This document shows positions 26,423-37,570 of a stretch of 63,640 nt of DNA, piece after piece. A program made the position numbers and the translations under genes. How positions within the stretch are numbered: the stretch's first letter is position 1; every line of letters begins with the position of its first letter. The notes below the pieces were generated by a model. That model made no database searches. It saw nothing but the letters and a program-made list of their open reading frames with translations, and was not told the DNA's origin. Where the stretch lies: positions 1 to 63,640 of the forward strand of contig NZ_JADNJQ010000013.1 in the NCBI RefSeq assembly GCF_015555045.1, written 5' to 3'. The DNA comes from Collinsella aerofaciens (GTDB lineage Bacteria; Actinomycetota; Coriobacteriia; Coriobacteriales; Coriobacteriaceae).

Positions 26423-29400
26423 ATGCAGGCAGATTCCGCTCAGCAGCAGGGCCTTTATCGCCCCGAATTCGACCACGATGCATGTGGCATCGGCGCGCTT
26501 GCCGATATCAACGGCGAACGCCATCACCAGATTCTGGACGATGCGCTGTCCATTCTGGTCAACTTGGAGCACCGCGGTGGCACGGGACTCGAGAAGAACA
26601 CCGGCGACGGCGCTGGCATCCTGTTCCAGGTTCCGCATCACTTTTTCCGTAAAGAGGCTCAAAAGTGCGGCCAGATTCTGCCGGCAGAGGGCGACTATGG
26701 CGTGGCCATGCTGTTCTTTCCGCAGGACGACAAGGGCGTAGAGGATGCCCGTCGCGTGTTTGAGGAGGGCTGCGCCGAGGCCGGCGTGCCGCTGCTCTTT
26801 TGGCGCGAGGTGCCGGTCGACCCGCACGACCTGGGTGAGACGGCCCGCGCCTGCATGCCTACCATCCTGCAGGCCTTCCTGGGCCGTCCGGACGACACGC
26901 CCGCCGGCGATGCCTTTGAGCGTCGCCTGTATGTGTGCCGCCGCACCATCGAGAAGAAGGCCGATGCCGAGTTTGCCCTGCGCGACAAGATCTTCTACGT
27001 GTGCTCCATGAGCTCGCGCACCATCGTGTACAAGGGCATGCTTGTGGCCACGCAGATGCGTCGCTTCTTCATCGACCTCAACGATGCCGCCGTCAAGACG
27101 GCCGTGGCGCTCGTCCACTCGCGCTACTCCACCAACACCACGCCCAGCTGGGAGCGCGCGCACCCCAACCGTTTTATCATCCACAACGGCGAGATCAACA
27201 CCCTCAAGGGCAACGTCAACTGGATCCGCGCCCGCGAGCCCAACCTGTACAGCCCCGTGCTGCAGCACGATCTTGAGCGCGTGATGCCCATCATCAACCG
27301 CGAGGGCTCCGATTCCGCGATTCTGGACAATGTGCTCGAGTTTTTGGTCATGAACGGTCGTCCGCTTACGCGTGCCGCGTCCATGCTGCTGCCCGAGCCG
27401 TGGGACCACAACGACAGTCTGAGCGAGGAGCGCCGCGCCTACGACGCATACCAGTCCATGCTCATGGAGCCGTGGGACGGCCCGGCGGCCATCGCCTTTA
27501 CCGACGGTCGCACGCTGGGTGCTGCTCTCGACCGCAACGGCCTGCGTCCCGCCCGCTACTATGTGACGCGCGACGGTCGCTTTATGCTGGCAAGCGAGGT
27601 GGGCACCATCGAGGTGAGCCCCGAGAACATCCTGACGAGCGGCTGCCTGGGACCGGGCCAGATGCTCGAGGTCGACTTTGCCCGCGGGCGCGTCATCTAC
27701 AACGACGAGCTTCGCGCCCGTTACGCCAAGGAAAAGCCCTACCGTGATTGGATTGCCGAGGAGACGCTGACCGTTGCCGCGCTCGATGAGCCCGTTGCGG
27801 CAACGCCCGCCGAGGACGCCGAGGTGCCCGCCGCCGTGCGCATGGCCAAGCTCGGCTACCACTGGGATGACGTCGACGAGGTCGTGTGTCCCATGGCCCA
27901 GCAGGGCAAGGCCCCGCTCGCCTCGATGGGCATCGACGCACCGTTGGCTTGCCTGTCCAAGAAGACGCGCTCGTTCTTTGACTACTTCTATCAGCTGTTC
28001 GCCCAGGTTACGAATCCGCCGATTGATGCTCTGCGCGAGCACATGGTGACTTCGACCACGCTCTATCTGGGCAACCACGGCAACCTGCTCGAGGACTCCC
28101 GCACGGCCTGCCAGCTGGTGCGCTTGGAGCGCCCGTTGCTCAACGAGGAGGAGTTCGACTGCATCTGCGCCATCGACCGCGTGGGCTTTAAGACCCGTCG
28201 CTTCCGTGCCGTCTACCGCCGCGATGCCGGCGAGGGCGCGCTGCAGGCTACGCTCAAGCAGCTTGCCGAGGACGTTGAGGCCGCGGTCCGCGACGGCGTG
28301 AACATCGTGGTGCTGAGCGATCGTGCCGCTGCGGGCGAGGTGCCCGTGCCGTCGCTGCTCGCCGTGGGCTGCGTGCACAACCACCTGATCCGCGCCGGCG
28401 TTCGTACCTTTGCCGACATCGTAGTGGAGTGCGGCGACGCCGTGTCCCCGCACGACTTTGCGGCGCTGGTGGGCTACTCCGCGAGCGGCATCTATCCGTA
28501 CAACGCACATGCGTGCATCCGCGATCTGGCGGCGCGCGGCGATCTGGGCGTGACGGCCGAGCAGGGCATCGCCAACTATAACAAGGCCGCGACGGCGGGC
28601 ATCGTCTCCATCATGTCCAAGATGGGCATCTCCACGGTGCAGAGCTACCATTCGGCGCAGATCTTCGAGGCCGTGGGCTTTACGCCGGAGTTCGTCAACG
28701 CGTACTTCGCCGGCACGGTGAGCCGTGTGGGCGGTATGGGTGTCGAGGACGTCGAGCGCGAGCAGAATGAACGCTATGACGCCGCGCTCGCCATCCTTAA
28801 GAGCCCGGCTCTCGATCAGCTGCCCACACTGGGTCTGACCAAGTGGCGCCCGCTCGGTGGCGAGGATCACCTGATTGACCCCCAGACCGTCTACCTGCTG
28901 CAGACCGCTTGCCGTGAGGACAGCTACGACACCTTTAAGGAGTACAGCACCCGCCTGCATCGCACCGGCCGCGCCGTGCGCCTGCGCGACCTGCTGGACT
29001 TTGATGCCAGCGACCGCACGCCGGTTTCGCTCGACGAGGTGGAGCCCGCGCTCAACATCGTCCGCCGCTTTAACACCGGCGCCATGTCGTACGGTTCCAT
29101 CAGCAAAGAGGCGCACGAGTGCATGGCCATCGCCATGAACCGCCTGCACGGCCGTTCCAACTCCGGCGAGGGCGGCGAGGATCCGCGCCGCGAGACCCCG
29201 CTGGCTAACGGTGACTCCAAGAACTCCGCCATCAAGCAGGTGGCAAGCGCGCGCTTTGGCGTGACGAGCCGCTACCTGTGCAGCGCCTTCGAGATTCAGA
29301 TCAAGATGGCCCAGGGCGCCAAGCCCGGCGAGGGCGGCCACCTGCCCGGCAAGAAGGTCTACCCCTGGATCGCCGAGGTCCGTCAGTCCACGCCCGGCAT

Positions 29401-31108
29401 CGGCCTGATCTCGCCTCCGCCGCACCACGACATCTACTCCATCGAGGACCTGGCAGAGCTGATCTTCGATCTTAAGAACGCCAACCCCGGTGCGCGCGTG
29501 TCGGTCAAGCTGGTCAGCGAGGCCGGCGTCGGCACCATCGCCACCGGTGTGGCCAAGGGTGCCGCCGACAAGATCTTGATCAGTGGCCACAATGGCGGCT
29601 CGGGTGCCGCTGCGCGCGACTCTATCTGGCACGCGGGTCTGCCGCTGGAGCTTGGCCTTGCCGAGGCCCAGCAGACGCTGCTGCAAAACGGCCTGCGCTC
29701 GCGTGTAGTGCTCGAGGCCGACGGCAAGCTCATGGACGGCACCGACGTCGCTGTCGCCTGCCTGTTGGGCGCCGAGGAGTTTGGCTTTGCGACCATGCCG
29801 CTCATCTCCATGGGCTGCCTCATGCAGCGCGACTGCCAGCAGGATACCTGCCCGGCCGGCATCGCTACGCAAAACTGCCGCCTGCGTCGCGGCTTCCGCG
29901 GCAAGCCAGAGCACGTCGAGCACTTTATGCTCTTTGTTGCCGAGCAGCTGCGCGAGGTCATGGCGAGCCTGGGCTTCCGCACGGTCGACGAGATGGTCGG
30001 CCATCCCGAGTGCTTGCGCCAGATCGAGGTCCCGGGCAACCGCAAGGCTAACCTGCTGGATCTGTCGCCCGTGCTGGCGAGCGCGACCTGTGAGTTTGGT
30101 GCCCACATCTCGGGTGCCGACGGCCGTCACTTCCTGCCCCAGATGGCTGCGGACAGCGAGCTCGACAAGACGCTCGACTCCACGTTGTTTGTGCCCTACA
30201 CGGCCGATGCCCGTGCGCACCTGCGTCCGATTCGCTTCCGCGCCGATATCGCCAACGTCAACCGCTGCGTGGGCACCATCTTGGGCAACGCGGTGACCAA
30301 GGCGCATCCCGAGGGCCTGCCCGCCGGCTCCATCACTATCGATTGCGACGGTTCGGCCGGTCAGAGCTTTGGCGCCTTCCTGCCGCGCGGCATTACGCTC
30401 AACGTGTGCGGCGACGCCAACGACTACTTTGGCAAGGGCCTTTCGGGCGGCGAGGTGTCGGTGCGCCCCAACCCGCATGCGACCTACAAGTTCGATGAGA
30501 ACATCATCGTGGGCAACGTTGCGTTCTTTGGCGCCACGAGCGGCTGCGGCTTCATTAACGGCCTGGCAGGCCAGCGCTTTGGCGTACGCAACTCCGGTGC
30601 CACGGTGGTGGTCGAGGGCTGCGGCAACCATGGCTGCGAGTACATGACGGGTGGTCTGGCGCTCATCCTGGGCGAGGTCGGGCAGAACTTCGCCGCCGGC
30701 ATGACGGGTGGCGTGGCCTATGTCTTTGACCAGTACGGCACGCTCGATGCCCGTGTGAACCACGAGAGCGTTGAGCTCAAGGCCCCGACGGCCGGCGAGC
30801 TGGCGCAGATTCGTGCACTCATCCAGGAGCACGTGGACGCGACGCAGAGCCCGCGCGGCATTAAGTTGCTCTACAGCTTTGAGACGATGAGCAAACACTT
30901 TGTGAAGGTCATTCCGACCGAGTACGAGCGCGTGCTGGCGATTGTCGCGGCGGGCGAGGCTGCCGGTAAGACGCATGCGCAGGCAGAGGAGCTGGCGTTT
31001 GACATTGTGACCGGTCGCGCGAGCGCCGCGGATGTCGCTCGCTTCGATGTCGCGGGTGCTGCGTTCGTGGCTGCCAGCTCTGTTGCTTCGACCAAGAAGG
31101 AGGCGTAA
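26423..31108 (+). CDS. gltB: Glutamate synthase, large subunit
   Basis: Makes glutamate from glutamine and 2-oxoglutarate. The 1,561 residues show the class-II amidotransferase domain beginning near DHDACGIG (the Cys is the expected N-terminal nucleophile after propeptide removal, residue 21), the central domain, the FMN-binding synthase domain with NTGAMSYGSISKEAHE, GEGGHLPGKKV and KISGHNGG-like ILISGHNGGSGAA, a 3Fe-4S cluster region with CLMQRDCQQDTCPAGIATQ, and the C-terminal GXGXG helix domain. ATG 26423 follows GGGGAGG. gltD starts 5 nt downstream. It fits with citrate synthase in the same window for 2-oxoglutarate supply. Confidence 0.97.
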   Translation: MQADSAQQQGLYRPEFDHDACGIGALADINGERHHQILDDALSILVNLEHRGGTGLEKNTGDGAGILFQVPHHFFRKEAQKCGQILPAEGDYGVAMLFFPQDDKGVEDARRVFEEGCAEAGVPLLFWREVPVDPHDLGETARACMPTILQAFLGRPDDTPAGDAFERRLYVCRRTIEKKADAEFALRDKIFYVCSMSSRTIVYKGMLVATQMRRFFIDLNDAAVKTAVALVHSRYSTNTTPSWERAHPNRFIIHNGEINTLKGNVNWIRAREPNLYSPVLQHDLERVMPIINREGSDSAILDNVLEFLVMNGRPLTRAASMLLPEPWDHNDSLSEERRAYDAYQSMLMEPWDGPAAIAFTDGRTLGAALDRNGLRPARYYVTRDGRFMLASEVGTIEVSPENILTSGCLGPGQMLEVDFARGRVIYNDELRARYAKEKPYRDWIAEETLTVAALDEPVAATPAEDAEVPAAVRMAKLGYHWDDVDEVVCPMAQQGKAPLASMGIDAPLACLSKKTRSFFDYFYQLFAQVTNPPIDALREHMVTSTTLYLGNHGNLLEDSRTACQLVRLERPLLNEEEFDCICAIDRVGFKTRRFRAVYRRDAGEGALQATLKQLAEDVEAAVRDGVNIVVLSDRAAAGEVPVPSLLAVGCVHNHLIRAGVRTFADIVVECGDAVSPHDFAALVGYSASGIYPYNAHACIRDLAARGDLGVTAEQGIANYNKAATAGIVSIMSKMGISTVQSYHSAQIFEAVGFTPEFVNAYFAGTVSRVGGMGVEDVEREQNERYDAALAILKSPALDQLPTLGLTKWRPLGGEDHLIDPQTVYLLQTACREDSYDTFKEYSTRLHRTGRAVRLRDLLDFDASDRTPVSLDEVEPALNIVRRFNTGAMSYGSISKEAHECMAIAMNRLHGRSNSGEGGEDPRRETPLANGDSKNSAIKQVASARFGVTSRYLCSAFEIQIKMAQGAKPGEGGHLPGKKVYPWIAEVRQSTPGIGLISPPPHHDIYSIEDLAELIFDLKNANPGARVSVKLVSEAGVGTIATGVAKGAADKILISGHNGGSGAAARDSIWHAGLPLELGLAEAQQTLLQNGLRSRVVLEADGKLMDGTDVAVACLLGAEEFGFATMPLISMGCLMQRDCQQDTCPAGIATQNCRLRRGFRGKPEHVEHFMLFVAEQLREVMASLGFRTVDEMVGHPECLRQIEVPGNRKANLLDLSPVLASATCEFGAHISGADGRHFLPQMAADSELDKTLDSTLFVPYTADARAHLRPIRFRADIANVNRCVGTILGNAVTKAHPEGLPAGSITIDCDGSAGQSFGAFLPRGITLNVCGDANDYFGKGLSGGEVSVRPNPHATYKFDENIIVGNVAFFGATSGCGFINGLAGQRFGVRNSGATVVVEGCGNHGCEYMTGGLALILGEVGQNFAAGMTGGVAYVFDQYGTLDARVNHESVELKAPTAGELAQIRALIQEHVDATQSPRGIKLLYSFETMSKHFVKVIPTEYERVLAIVAAGEAAGKTHAQAEELAFDIVTGRASAADVARFDVAGAAFVAASSVASTKKEA

Positions 31109-31113
31109 GTGCC

Positions 31114-32595
<1,482 letters not shown>

Positions 32596-32606
32596 GGCAA
32601 TCATTC

Positions 32607-32660
32607 AAGACCGTTCCCAACGACTAGTCATTGGGGACGGTCTTCTTTTGTCTAGTCGTT
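32607..32660. repeat. AAGACCGT...CTAGTC palindrome after gltD
   Basis: 32607-32644 is a 38-bp near-perfect palindrome centred on ACTAGT with arms AAGACCGTTCCCAACG and CATTGGGGACGGTCTT; a third half site, CTAGTCGTTGGGGAC, follows to about 32666. The T-rich tail suits a gltD terminator. The rest of the 345-bp gap to 32940 shows nothing I can name. Confidence 0.7.
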
Positions 32661-32940
32661 GGGGACACCCCTTAACGTCTGACTGCTCATTTGCTGACGT
32701 GCAGGCTTGCGACGCCTTGCTGTTTTTGTGATGGCTGCGGCTGGCAAGCTCAAAATCTCTGTATATTTTGCCTATGTTTAACTGGGGTTTTGTCTCGGTA
32801 TAGCTTATCGGTCAAGCGTTCCGTCAAGTATTCGGTCAGCATCTGGTTTGCAGCCCGATGCCCATTTCGCCCGTGCTGGCGGCGATCACTGGCCCTCCCC
32901 GTAAGCTCAAATTGAGGTTCATCAGTTTGAGGAGGATGCC

Positions 32941-33648
32941 ATGGCCGATCATGTTTTGGACCGGGGACGTCTGACCGAGGCCGTCGGTAACGATATTGCC
33001 GACATGGCCCAGTTTTGGATGCTGCGCAAGTTTCAGTTTTTGGAGTCGGCGCGCACGCAGTTCGAAGTGATAGTCGATCCATGGCTCAGCTATTGCGAGG
33101 AGCCTTCACAAAGCGAAATCATGGCCTATAACATGGCATTTACCGATTGGCTGCTGTTCGAGCGTCCCTATTACCATGGCAAGACGCTGCTTGAGCTGTA
33201 TGTGGACGAGCCGCCGGCATCGCTTTCGCCTGCTTCGCTCAGGCGGCTCGAACAGGTGCGCGACACGCAGTATTTCTCGCGCTTTGGCATTTTGGACAAG
33301 GATCCTGCGACTGGTATGGTCGCGCTGCGTGACACACGCACCGACCGTCGTTTTGATATCTACGACCCACATATCGTGAAAAAAGAGCACTGGCGCGAAG
33401 GTGCGATTGCGGTGCGTATCGCGTGCGTCGACGATGTCTGGCTGACGGCGGGGCAGCTCTACCTCTACGACATTGCACGCCTGAGCGATACGGCGGTCGA
33501 CGGGCCTGGCGCGGTGCATCCCGAGGACCTAGAGGACGGTTTCGACACCTCGTGTATCAGCTTCTTTCTGAGGCTGGTTCGCGACATCATGGGTGCCCAG
33601 GGGCGGTATGTGAAGTCGCTCAACATCTACGAACAGGAATGGGAGTAG
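32941..33648 (+). CDS. Hypothetical protein, 235 aa
   Basis: I do not recognise a family. It is a soluble, mostly mixed alpha/beta protein with an N-terminal helical part (ADMAQFWMLRKFQFLES), a conserved-looking FTDWLLFERPYYHGKTLLELY segment, and a C-terminal helix (SFFLRLVRDIMGAQGRYVKSLNIY). No signal, membrane or metal motifs. GAGGAGGATGCC precedes ATG 32941, a strong ribosome site. Hairpin array C begins 35 bp after its stop, followed by the DUF559 nuclease on the same strand; a functional link is not shown. Confidence 0.75.
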   Translation: MADHVLDRGRLTEAVGNDIADMAQFWMLRKFQFLESARTQFEVIVDPWLSYCEEPSQSEIMAYNMAFTDWLLFERPYYHGKTLLELYVDEPPASLSPASLRRLEQVRDTQYFSRFGILDKDPATGMVALRDTRTDRRFDIYDPHIVKKEHWREGAIAVRIACVDDVWLTAGQLYLYDIARLSDTAVDGPGAVHPEDLEDGFDTSCISFFLRLVRDIMGAQGRYVKSLNIYEQEWE

Positions 33649-33683
33649 GGGTGGGCTGTCGCAGCGCCGCCGCCTGTCTATTT

Positions 33684-33903
33684 GTCTCGATCTGTAACGT
33701 CTAGGGACAAAAAACCGGTCTACCTGTTACAGATCGAGATGTTTGGAACCTGGCAGGGGGGAATGTCTCAATCTGTAACATCTACAGGCCACAATTCGAC
33801 CTAACTGTTACAGATCGAGACAAAGAGGTGCAATGCTGCACGAACGTCTCGATCTGTAACGTTTGGCGGCTGCTTGTGCCCGTAACTGTTACAGGTCGAG
33901 ACA
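33684..33903. repeat. Hairpin array C: three 80-bp-period units
   Basis: Units start at 33684, 33764 and 33845, loops 27 nt each. Unit 1 pairs perfectly, unit 2 has one A/C mismatch and unit 3 one T-G pair. The spacer between units 2 and 3 holds its own small hairpin, GTGCA-ATGC-TGCAC. The 3' end lies 26 bp before the nuclease start codon. Confidence 0.9.
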
Positions 33904-33928
33904 TTTGTCGACGGCGGCAACAGCGGCG

Positions 33929-34999
33929 ATGGTCCATTTCTCCGATGTGATGGTGATAGAAGTGTCTAATACCGTTTTTAAACACAAGCATGCAACACGT
34001 AACACCTTGGCGCGGAATAGGATGCTTGCCAGGCTTACGGAGGCGGCTGAACAAGACGTGCTGCTTGTGACGCACGACAATGCCGAGCTCATGTGGCTGC
34101 GGCGCCATGTGGGCACAGACGATATTGCGGAGCCCGAATCGCACCTTTTTTGTTTTCAGTATGAATGGGATGCATTGACACCGCCGGAGCGGGCGCGGTG
34201 GACCATCAAGGGACTTGCGGAGTTTCATCCCGATTGGGCGTTTTGGGGGTATGACGCCGCGCTGATATGGGGTCTGGAGGTGCCGAATGATCTGCTCGGG
34301 CCGCGTTACTTGGTCAAAACGGGTTGTTCGGTGGCGTTGAGTACGGGGTGTAGGCTTCTACGTCCGCAGGCGGCGGGTGCGCTTGAGCGCGTCGATGGCG
34401 TGCGGGTGACGCCGTTTTGGCGCACGGTGGAGGATTGTCTGCTGCGTGCGCCGTTTTCGTATGGTCTGGCGATCGCCGATTCTGCATTGCGGGCGAAGGG
34501 CATGTCGCGCGACGACCTCTGCGAACGGCTCCAGGCCGATTGCGAGGGCAGGCGAGGGTATCGCAGAGCTCAGGTGATTGCGTCGCATGCGGACGGCCTG
34601 TCCGAAAACGGTGGCGAGTCTCGGTTCCGAGCGTTCTTTATTGCATACGGTTTTCCGGTGCCAGAGCTGCAGGTGGAGTTTCGCGACCCGCTTGATCTGA
34701 GCCAAGTGTTTCGGGTCGATTATTTCTGGAGGCTCGAGGACGGGACATGTGTCATCGGCGAGCTCGACGGAAAGGGGAAGTATGCCTTGCAGAACGGCGA
34801 GGGTCGGGAGTCGGTCGACCCGTTCGTGGCAGAGCGTCAGCGGGAATCTCATCTGACAATGCTCGGGCACAAGGTGCTTCGGTTCACGTTTGATGAACTC
34901 AAGAACCCGGGGAAGCTGGCTGAAAAGATGAGGCTAGCGGGTATTTCGCAGCGGACCGATTTGGCTGAGGAATGGAAGCGTCAGTGGTATGGGCGTTGA
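33929..34999 (+). CDS. DUF559-type nuclease with AbiEi-like N-terminal region
   Basis: A 356-residue protein of the actinobacterial type often labelled AbiEi-antitoxin/DUF559. Residues about 10-230 resemble the AbiEi-like part (FWGYDAALIWGLEVP, the VTPFWRTVEDCLLRAP segment, LAIADSALRAKGMSRDDL). The last 130 residues hold ESRFRAFFIAYGFPVPELQ and RVDYFWRLEDGTCVIGELDGKGKY, the D...ExDGK pattern of a PD-(D/E)XK (Vsr-like) nuclease. ATG 33929 and ATG 33950 are both possible starts; neither has a strong ribosome site, and the longer frame from TTG 33863 runs through hairpin C3. It is bracketed by hairpin arrays C and D and is the only gene in the window ending in TGA. Activity is inferred. Confidence 0.7.
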   Translation: MVHFSDVMVIEVSNTVFKHKHATRNTLARNRMLARLTEAAEQDVLLVTHDNAELMWLRRHVGTDDIAEPESHLFCFQYEWDALTPPERARWTIKGLAEFHPDWAFWGYDAALIWGLEVPNDLLGPRYLVKTGCSVALSTGCRLLRPQAAGALERVDGVRVTPFWRTVEDCLLRAPFSYGLAIADSALRAKGMSRDDLCERLQADCEGRRGYRRAQVIASHADGLSENGGESRFRAFFIAYGFPVPELQVEFRDPLDLSQVFRVDYFWRLEDGTCVIGELDGKGKYALQNGEGRESVDPFVAERQRESHLTMLGHKVLRFTFDELKNPGKLAEKMRLAGISQRTDLAEEWKRQWYGR

Positions 35000-35040
35000 G
35001 GGGTGCAACTGACACGGATATGGTTGTTCCTGCCGGGTTT

Positions 35041-35338
35041 GTTTCGATCTGTAACAACAAGGGGCCGTTTGGCCTCGTAACTGTTACAGATCAAGACAAA
35101 AGGTTGGCTACCGCTAAAAGATCTCAATCTGTAACGTCTAGAGGCCGAAAACCTGTCTACTTGTTACAGATTTAGACGTTTGACGATGGGGCCGGAGAAT
35201 ATCTCGATCTGTAACATCTGACGGTCAAAATTCGACCCAACTGTTACAGATTGAGGCAAAGGTTGGACGCGATGTCGAAAAATCTCGATCTGTAACATTT
35301 GGAAGGTTAAAGACGGTCCATCTGTTACAGATCAAGAC
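35041..35338. repeat. Hairpin array D: four 80-bp-period units
   Basis: Units start at 35041, 35121, 35201 and 35282, loops 27 nt. This is the longest array. The arms carry more mismatches than other arrays (only unit 3 is limited to a G-T pair). It follows the DUF559 gene by 41 bp; the rest of the gap to 35489 shows no gene. Confidence 0.88.
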
Positions 35339-35489
35339 GTTTTGCTGGAACGACCGAAGCATCGCTGCACTGGTCTGTTTATCCTCACGCCCTTCTCTTC
35401 CTCCCGTTAGCCGATATGTCCGCAGCAACGCTGCCGTGCTGGGCGATAATGGACAAATGTTCAAGTTAATTGTGAAGGAGGAGCTCGAT

Positions 35490-36860
35490 ATGGCGTCTGC
35501 CGATCGTTCCACGTTGTTTATCAATGCGACCGTCTTGGATGGTTCGGAACATATGGAGCCGCAGCCCGACATGGCCGTGGCCGTTGAGCGCGGTCTCATC
35601 ACGTGGATGGGGCTGAGTGCTGTGGCGCAGGCGCCTGCAGGTGCCGAGGTCATCGACCTGGCAGGGGCGTATCTCATGCCAGGCCTCATCAATATGCATG
35701 TGCATCTGTGCGGTTCGGGCAAGCCGGTTTCGGCGGGCGATGCGGGCGCGCTGATGAAGAAGCTCGATAATCCCGTGGGGCGCGCCATCGTGCGCCACAT
35801 TCTTAAGGGCAGCGCCCAACAGCAGCTGGCAAGCGGCGTGACCACGGTGCGCGGCGCGGGCGACCCGCTGTTTGCCGATCTTGCCGTGCGCGATGCTATC
35901 GATGCTGGCAAGTACCAAGGTCCTCGCCTGGTGGCGCCGGGAACGGGCGTCACGGTGCCGGGCGGCCATGGTGCGGGCTTGTTCGCCCAGGTGGCCAACA
36001 GTCCCGCCGAAGCGGCCGAGCAGGTGCGCGACCTGTATGCGCGCGGTGCCGACGTCATTAAGCTGTTCGTAACGGGTGGCGTGTTCGACGCGACCGAGGT
36101 GGGCGAGCCGGGCGTGCTGCGTATGCCGGTGGAGGTTGCCGCGGCGGCGTGCAAGGCGGCGCACGATATGGGCCTTCCGGTTATGGCTCACGTCGAGAGT
36201 ACCGAGGGCGTGAAGGCCGCGCTAGAGGCCGGTGTTGACACGATTGAGCATGGCGCTCCGTTGACGCCCGAGATCCTGGAACTGTACCGTGGCGCCGCGG
36301 GCACGCAGCTCGAGGGACGTGCGCCCAGCGTGACCTGCACCATCAGCCCGGCGCTGCCGTTTGTGTTGCTCGACCCGGAAAAGACCCATTCGACCGACAC
36401 GCAAAAGAAGAACGGCGACATCGTGTGCTCGGGCATCATCGAGAGCGCTCGTGCGGCGCTAGAAGCCGGTATCAAGGTAGGCCTGGGCACGGATTCGAGC
36501 TGCCCGTTCGTGACCCAGTACGACATGTGGCGCGAGGTGGCCTATTTTGCCAAGTATGTCGGCGTGAGCAACGCCTTCGCGCTGCATACGGCTACGCAGG
36601 TCAATGCCGAGCTGCTGGGGCTGGGCGGCGAGACCGGCACAATCGAGTGCGGTAAGGCCGCCGATATCCTGGTGACGCGCGAGAACCCGCTCGATGATCT
36701 GTGTGCGCTGCGTGAGCCAATGCACGTGATGTGCCGCGGCAACTTGGCGCGCAAGCTGAACGTGAAGCGTATCCCCGAGGTTGATAACGAGCTTGACGCG
36801 ATTATGGCCATGCCTGCTGAGGCGCTGGCCGAGGAGCTTGCCCGCGACGGCGTGGCATAG
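35490..36860 (+). CDS. Metal-dependent amidohydrolase (imidazolonepropionase-like)
   Basis: A 456-residue cytoplasmic amidohydrolase. After an N-terminal beta domain the barrel starts with the metal motif NMHVHLCGSG (about 67-76), then GADVIKLFVTGG with the Lys that is carbamylated in binuclear members, AHVES and IEHGAPL with the two metal His, and GTDSSCPF with the metal Asp. This set matches the imidazolonepropionase-related/prolidase-like branch that cleaves dipeptides or cyclic amides. GAAGGAGGAG precedes ATG 35490. Single gene with its own terminator; substrate unknown. Confidence 0.85.
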   Translation: MASADRSTLFINATVLDGSEHMEPQPDMAVAVERGLITWMGLSAVAQAPAGAEVIDLAGAYLMPGLINMHVHLCGSGKPVSAGDAGALMKKLDNPVGRAIVRHILKGSAQQQLASGVTTVRGAGDPLFADLAVRDAIDAGKYQGPRLVAPGTGVTVPGGHGAGLFAQVANSPAEAAEQVRDLYARGADVIKLFVTGGVFDATEVGEPGVLRMPVEVAAAACKAAHDMGLPVMAHVESTEGVKAALEAGVDTIEHGAPLTPEILELYRGAAGTQLEGRAPSVTCTISPALPFVLLDPEKTHSTDTQKKNGDIVCSGIIESARAALEAGIKVGLGTDSSCPFVTQYDMWREVAYFAKYVGVSNAFALHTATQVNAELLGLGGETGTIECGKAADILVTRENPLDDLCALREPMHVMCRGNLARKLNVKRIPEVDNELDAIMAMPAEALAEELARDGVA

Positions 36861-36864
36861 GTGT

Positions 36865-36887
36865 GGCAAGGGGACGGTCCCTTTGCC
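36865..36887. repeat. Short GGGGAC palindrome
   Basis: GGCAAGGGGA and TCCCTTTGCC form a hairpin around CGG directly after the amidohydrolase stop codon. Confidence 0.5.
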
Positions 36888-36893
36888 ATAATC

Positions 36894-36932
36894 AAAAAAG
36901 CCGAGGTCTCAGCGCGAGGCCTCGGCTTTTTC
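36894..36932. terminator. Bidirectional terminator
   Basis: AAAAAAGCCGAGG and CCTCGGCTTTTT form a GC-rich stem with A and T runs on both sides. It serves the convergent amidohydrolase and zinc-ribbon genes. Confidence 0.9.
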
Positions 36933-36950
36933 TGTCCCATGGTATGGCGG

Positions 36951-37424
36951 CTACGAGCGCGTCTCCATCTTGGCGTGGCACTTGGGGCAGGTGACGCGGA
37001 TCTTGCCTTTGCCCTTGGGGACGGAGAGCATCTGGCCGCAGTTGGGGCACTTGAGATATGCCGTGGTCTTGCGACCCTTCCACATCTTCTTGGCCGTGCG
37101 CTTGGCACGCTCAAAGTCTTCCTTGCTCGTTCCGGCCGCGCGTGAGGTGCTGGCCGCTGCGGCCCCGCCGCCCAAGCTGGCGACGAACTTGCCCAAGCCG
37201 GGAACATTGGCAGTTGCGGCGACAAAGGTCTCGTTCTCCTTGCGACGTGCATCGATGTTTTTGGACAGGCCGCGCAGCACGCCAATTACGATGACGGCGA
37301 TGGCGATCCAGCTGAGCCACTGGATGCGGGCTATCGATCCGATCATCGCGATGATGATGCCGGCAAAACCCATTACGATGGTGAGCTCGTCAGCGCCATT
37401 GCGACCCTTCATAAAGTCATTCAT
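36951..37424 (-). CDS. Membrane protein with C-terminal zinc ribbon
   Basis: A 157-residue protein with two membrane helices (ELTIVMGFAGIIIAMIG and QWLSWIAIAVIVIGVL, about residues 13-50), a Gly/Ala-rich linker and a C-terminal zinc ribbon, CPNCGQ at about 128 and CPKCHAK near the end. The LKCPNCGQMLSVPKGKGKI context is typical of zinc-ribbon tails of unknown role. ATG 37424 follows GAAAGG. No partner is evident; csoR lies upstream on the same strand but a palindrome cluster separates them. Confidence 0.75.
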   Translation of the reverse strand: MNDFMKGRNGADELTIVMGFAGIIIAMIGSIARIQWLSWIAIAVIVIGVLRGLSKNIDARRKENETFVAATANVPGLGKFVASLGGGAAAASTSRAAGTSKEDFERAKRTAKKMWKGRKTTAYLKCPNCGQMLSVPKGKGKIRVTCPKCHAKMETRS

Positions 37425-37479
37425 GCAAATTGCCTTTCGTTCGATATGCTGCACGCCTTTATACCCGATTTAGAGCAAG

Positions 37480-37560
37480 GGGGACAGGTTAATCTACACC
37501 AATGCGGTGCAAACATACCTGTCCCCGGAACACCAAGACGGTGTAAAGAAGTCTGTCCCC
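37480..37560. repeat. GGGGACAGGT palindrome cluster
   Basis: GGGGACAGGT and ACCTGTCCCC (37480-37526) enclose GGTGCAAAC, and a third arm GTCTGTCCCC ends at 37560. Same word family as 6788-6850 and 53566-53599. Confidence 0.65.
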
Positions 37561-37570
37561 AATGCCCCAA

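Noticed and set aside
33863-33928. Upstream TTG start that adds 22 residues to the DUF559 protein
   Set aside because: The added codons are the hairpin C3 sequence, there is no ribosome site before TTG, and ATG 33929 or 33950 gives a complete protein.
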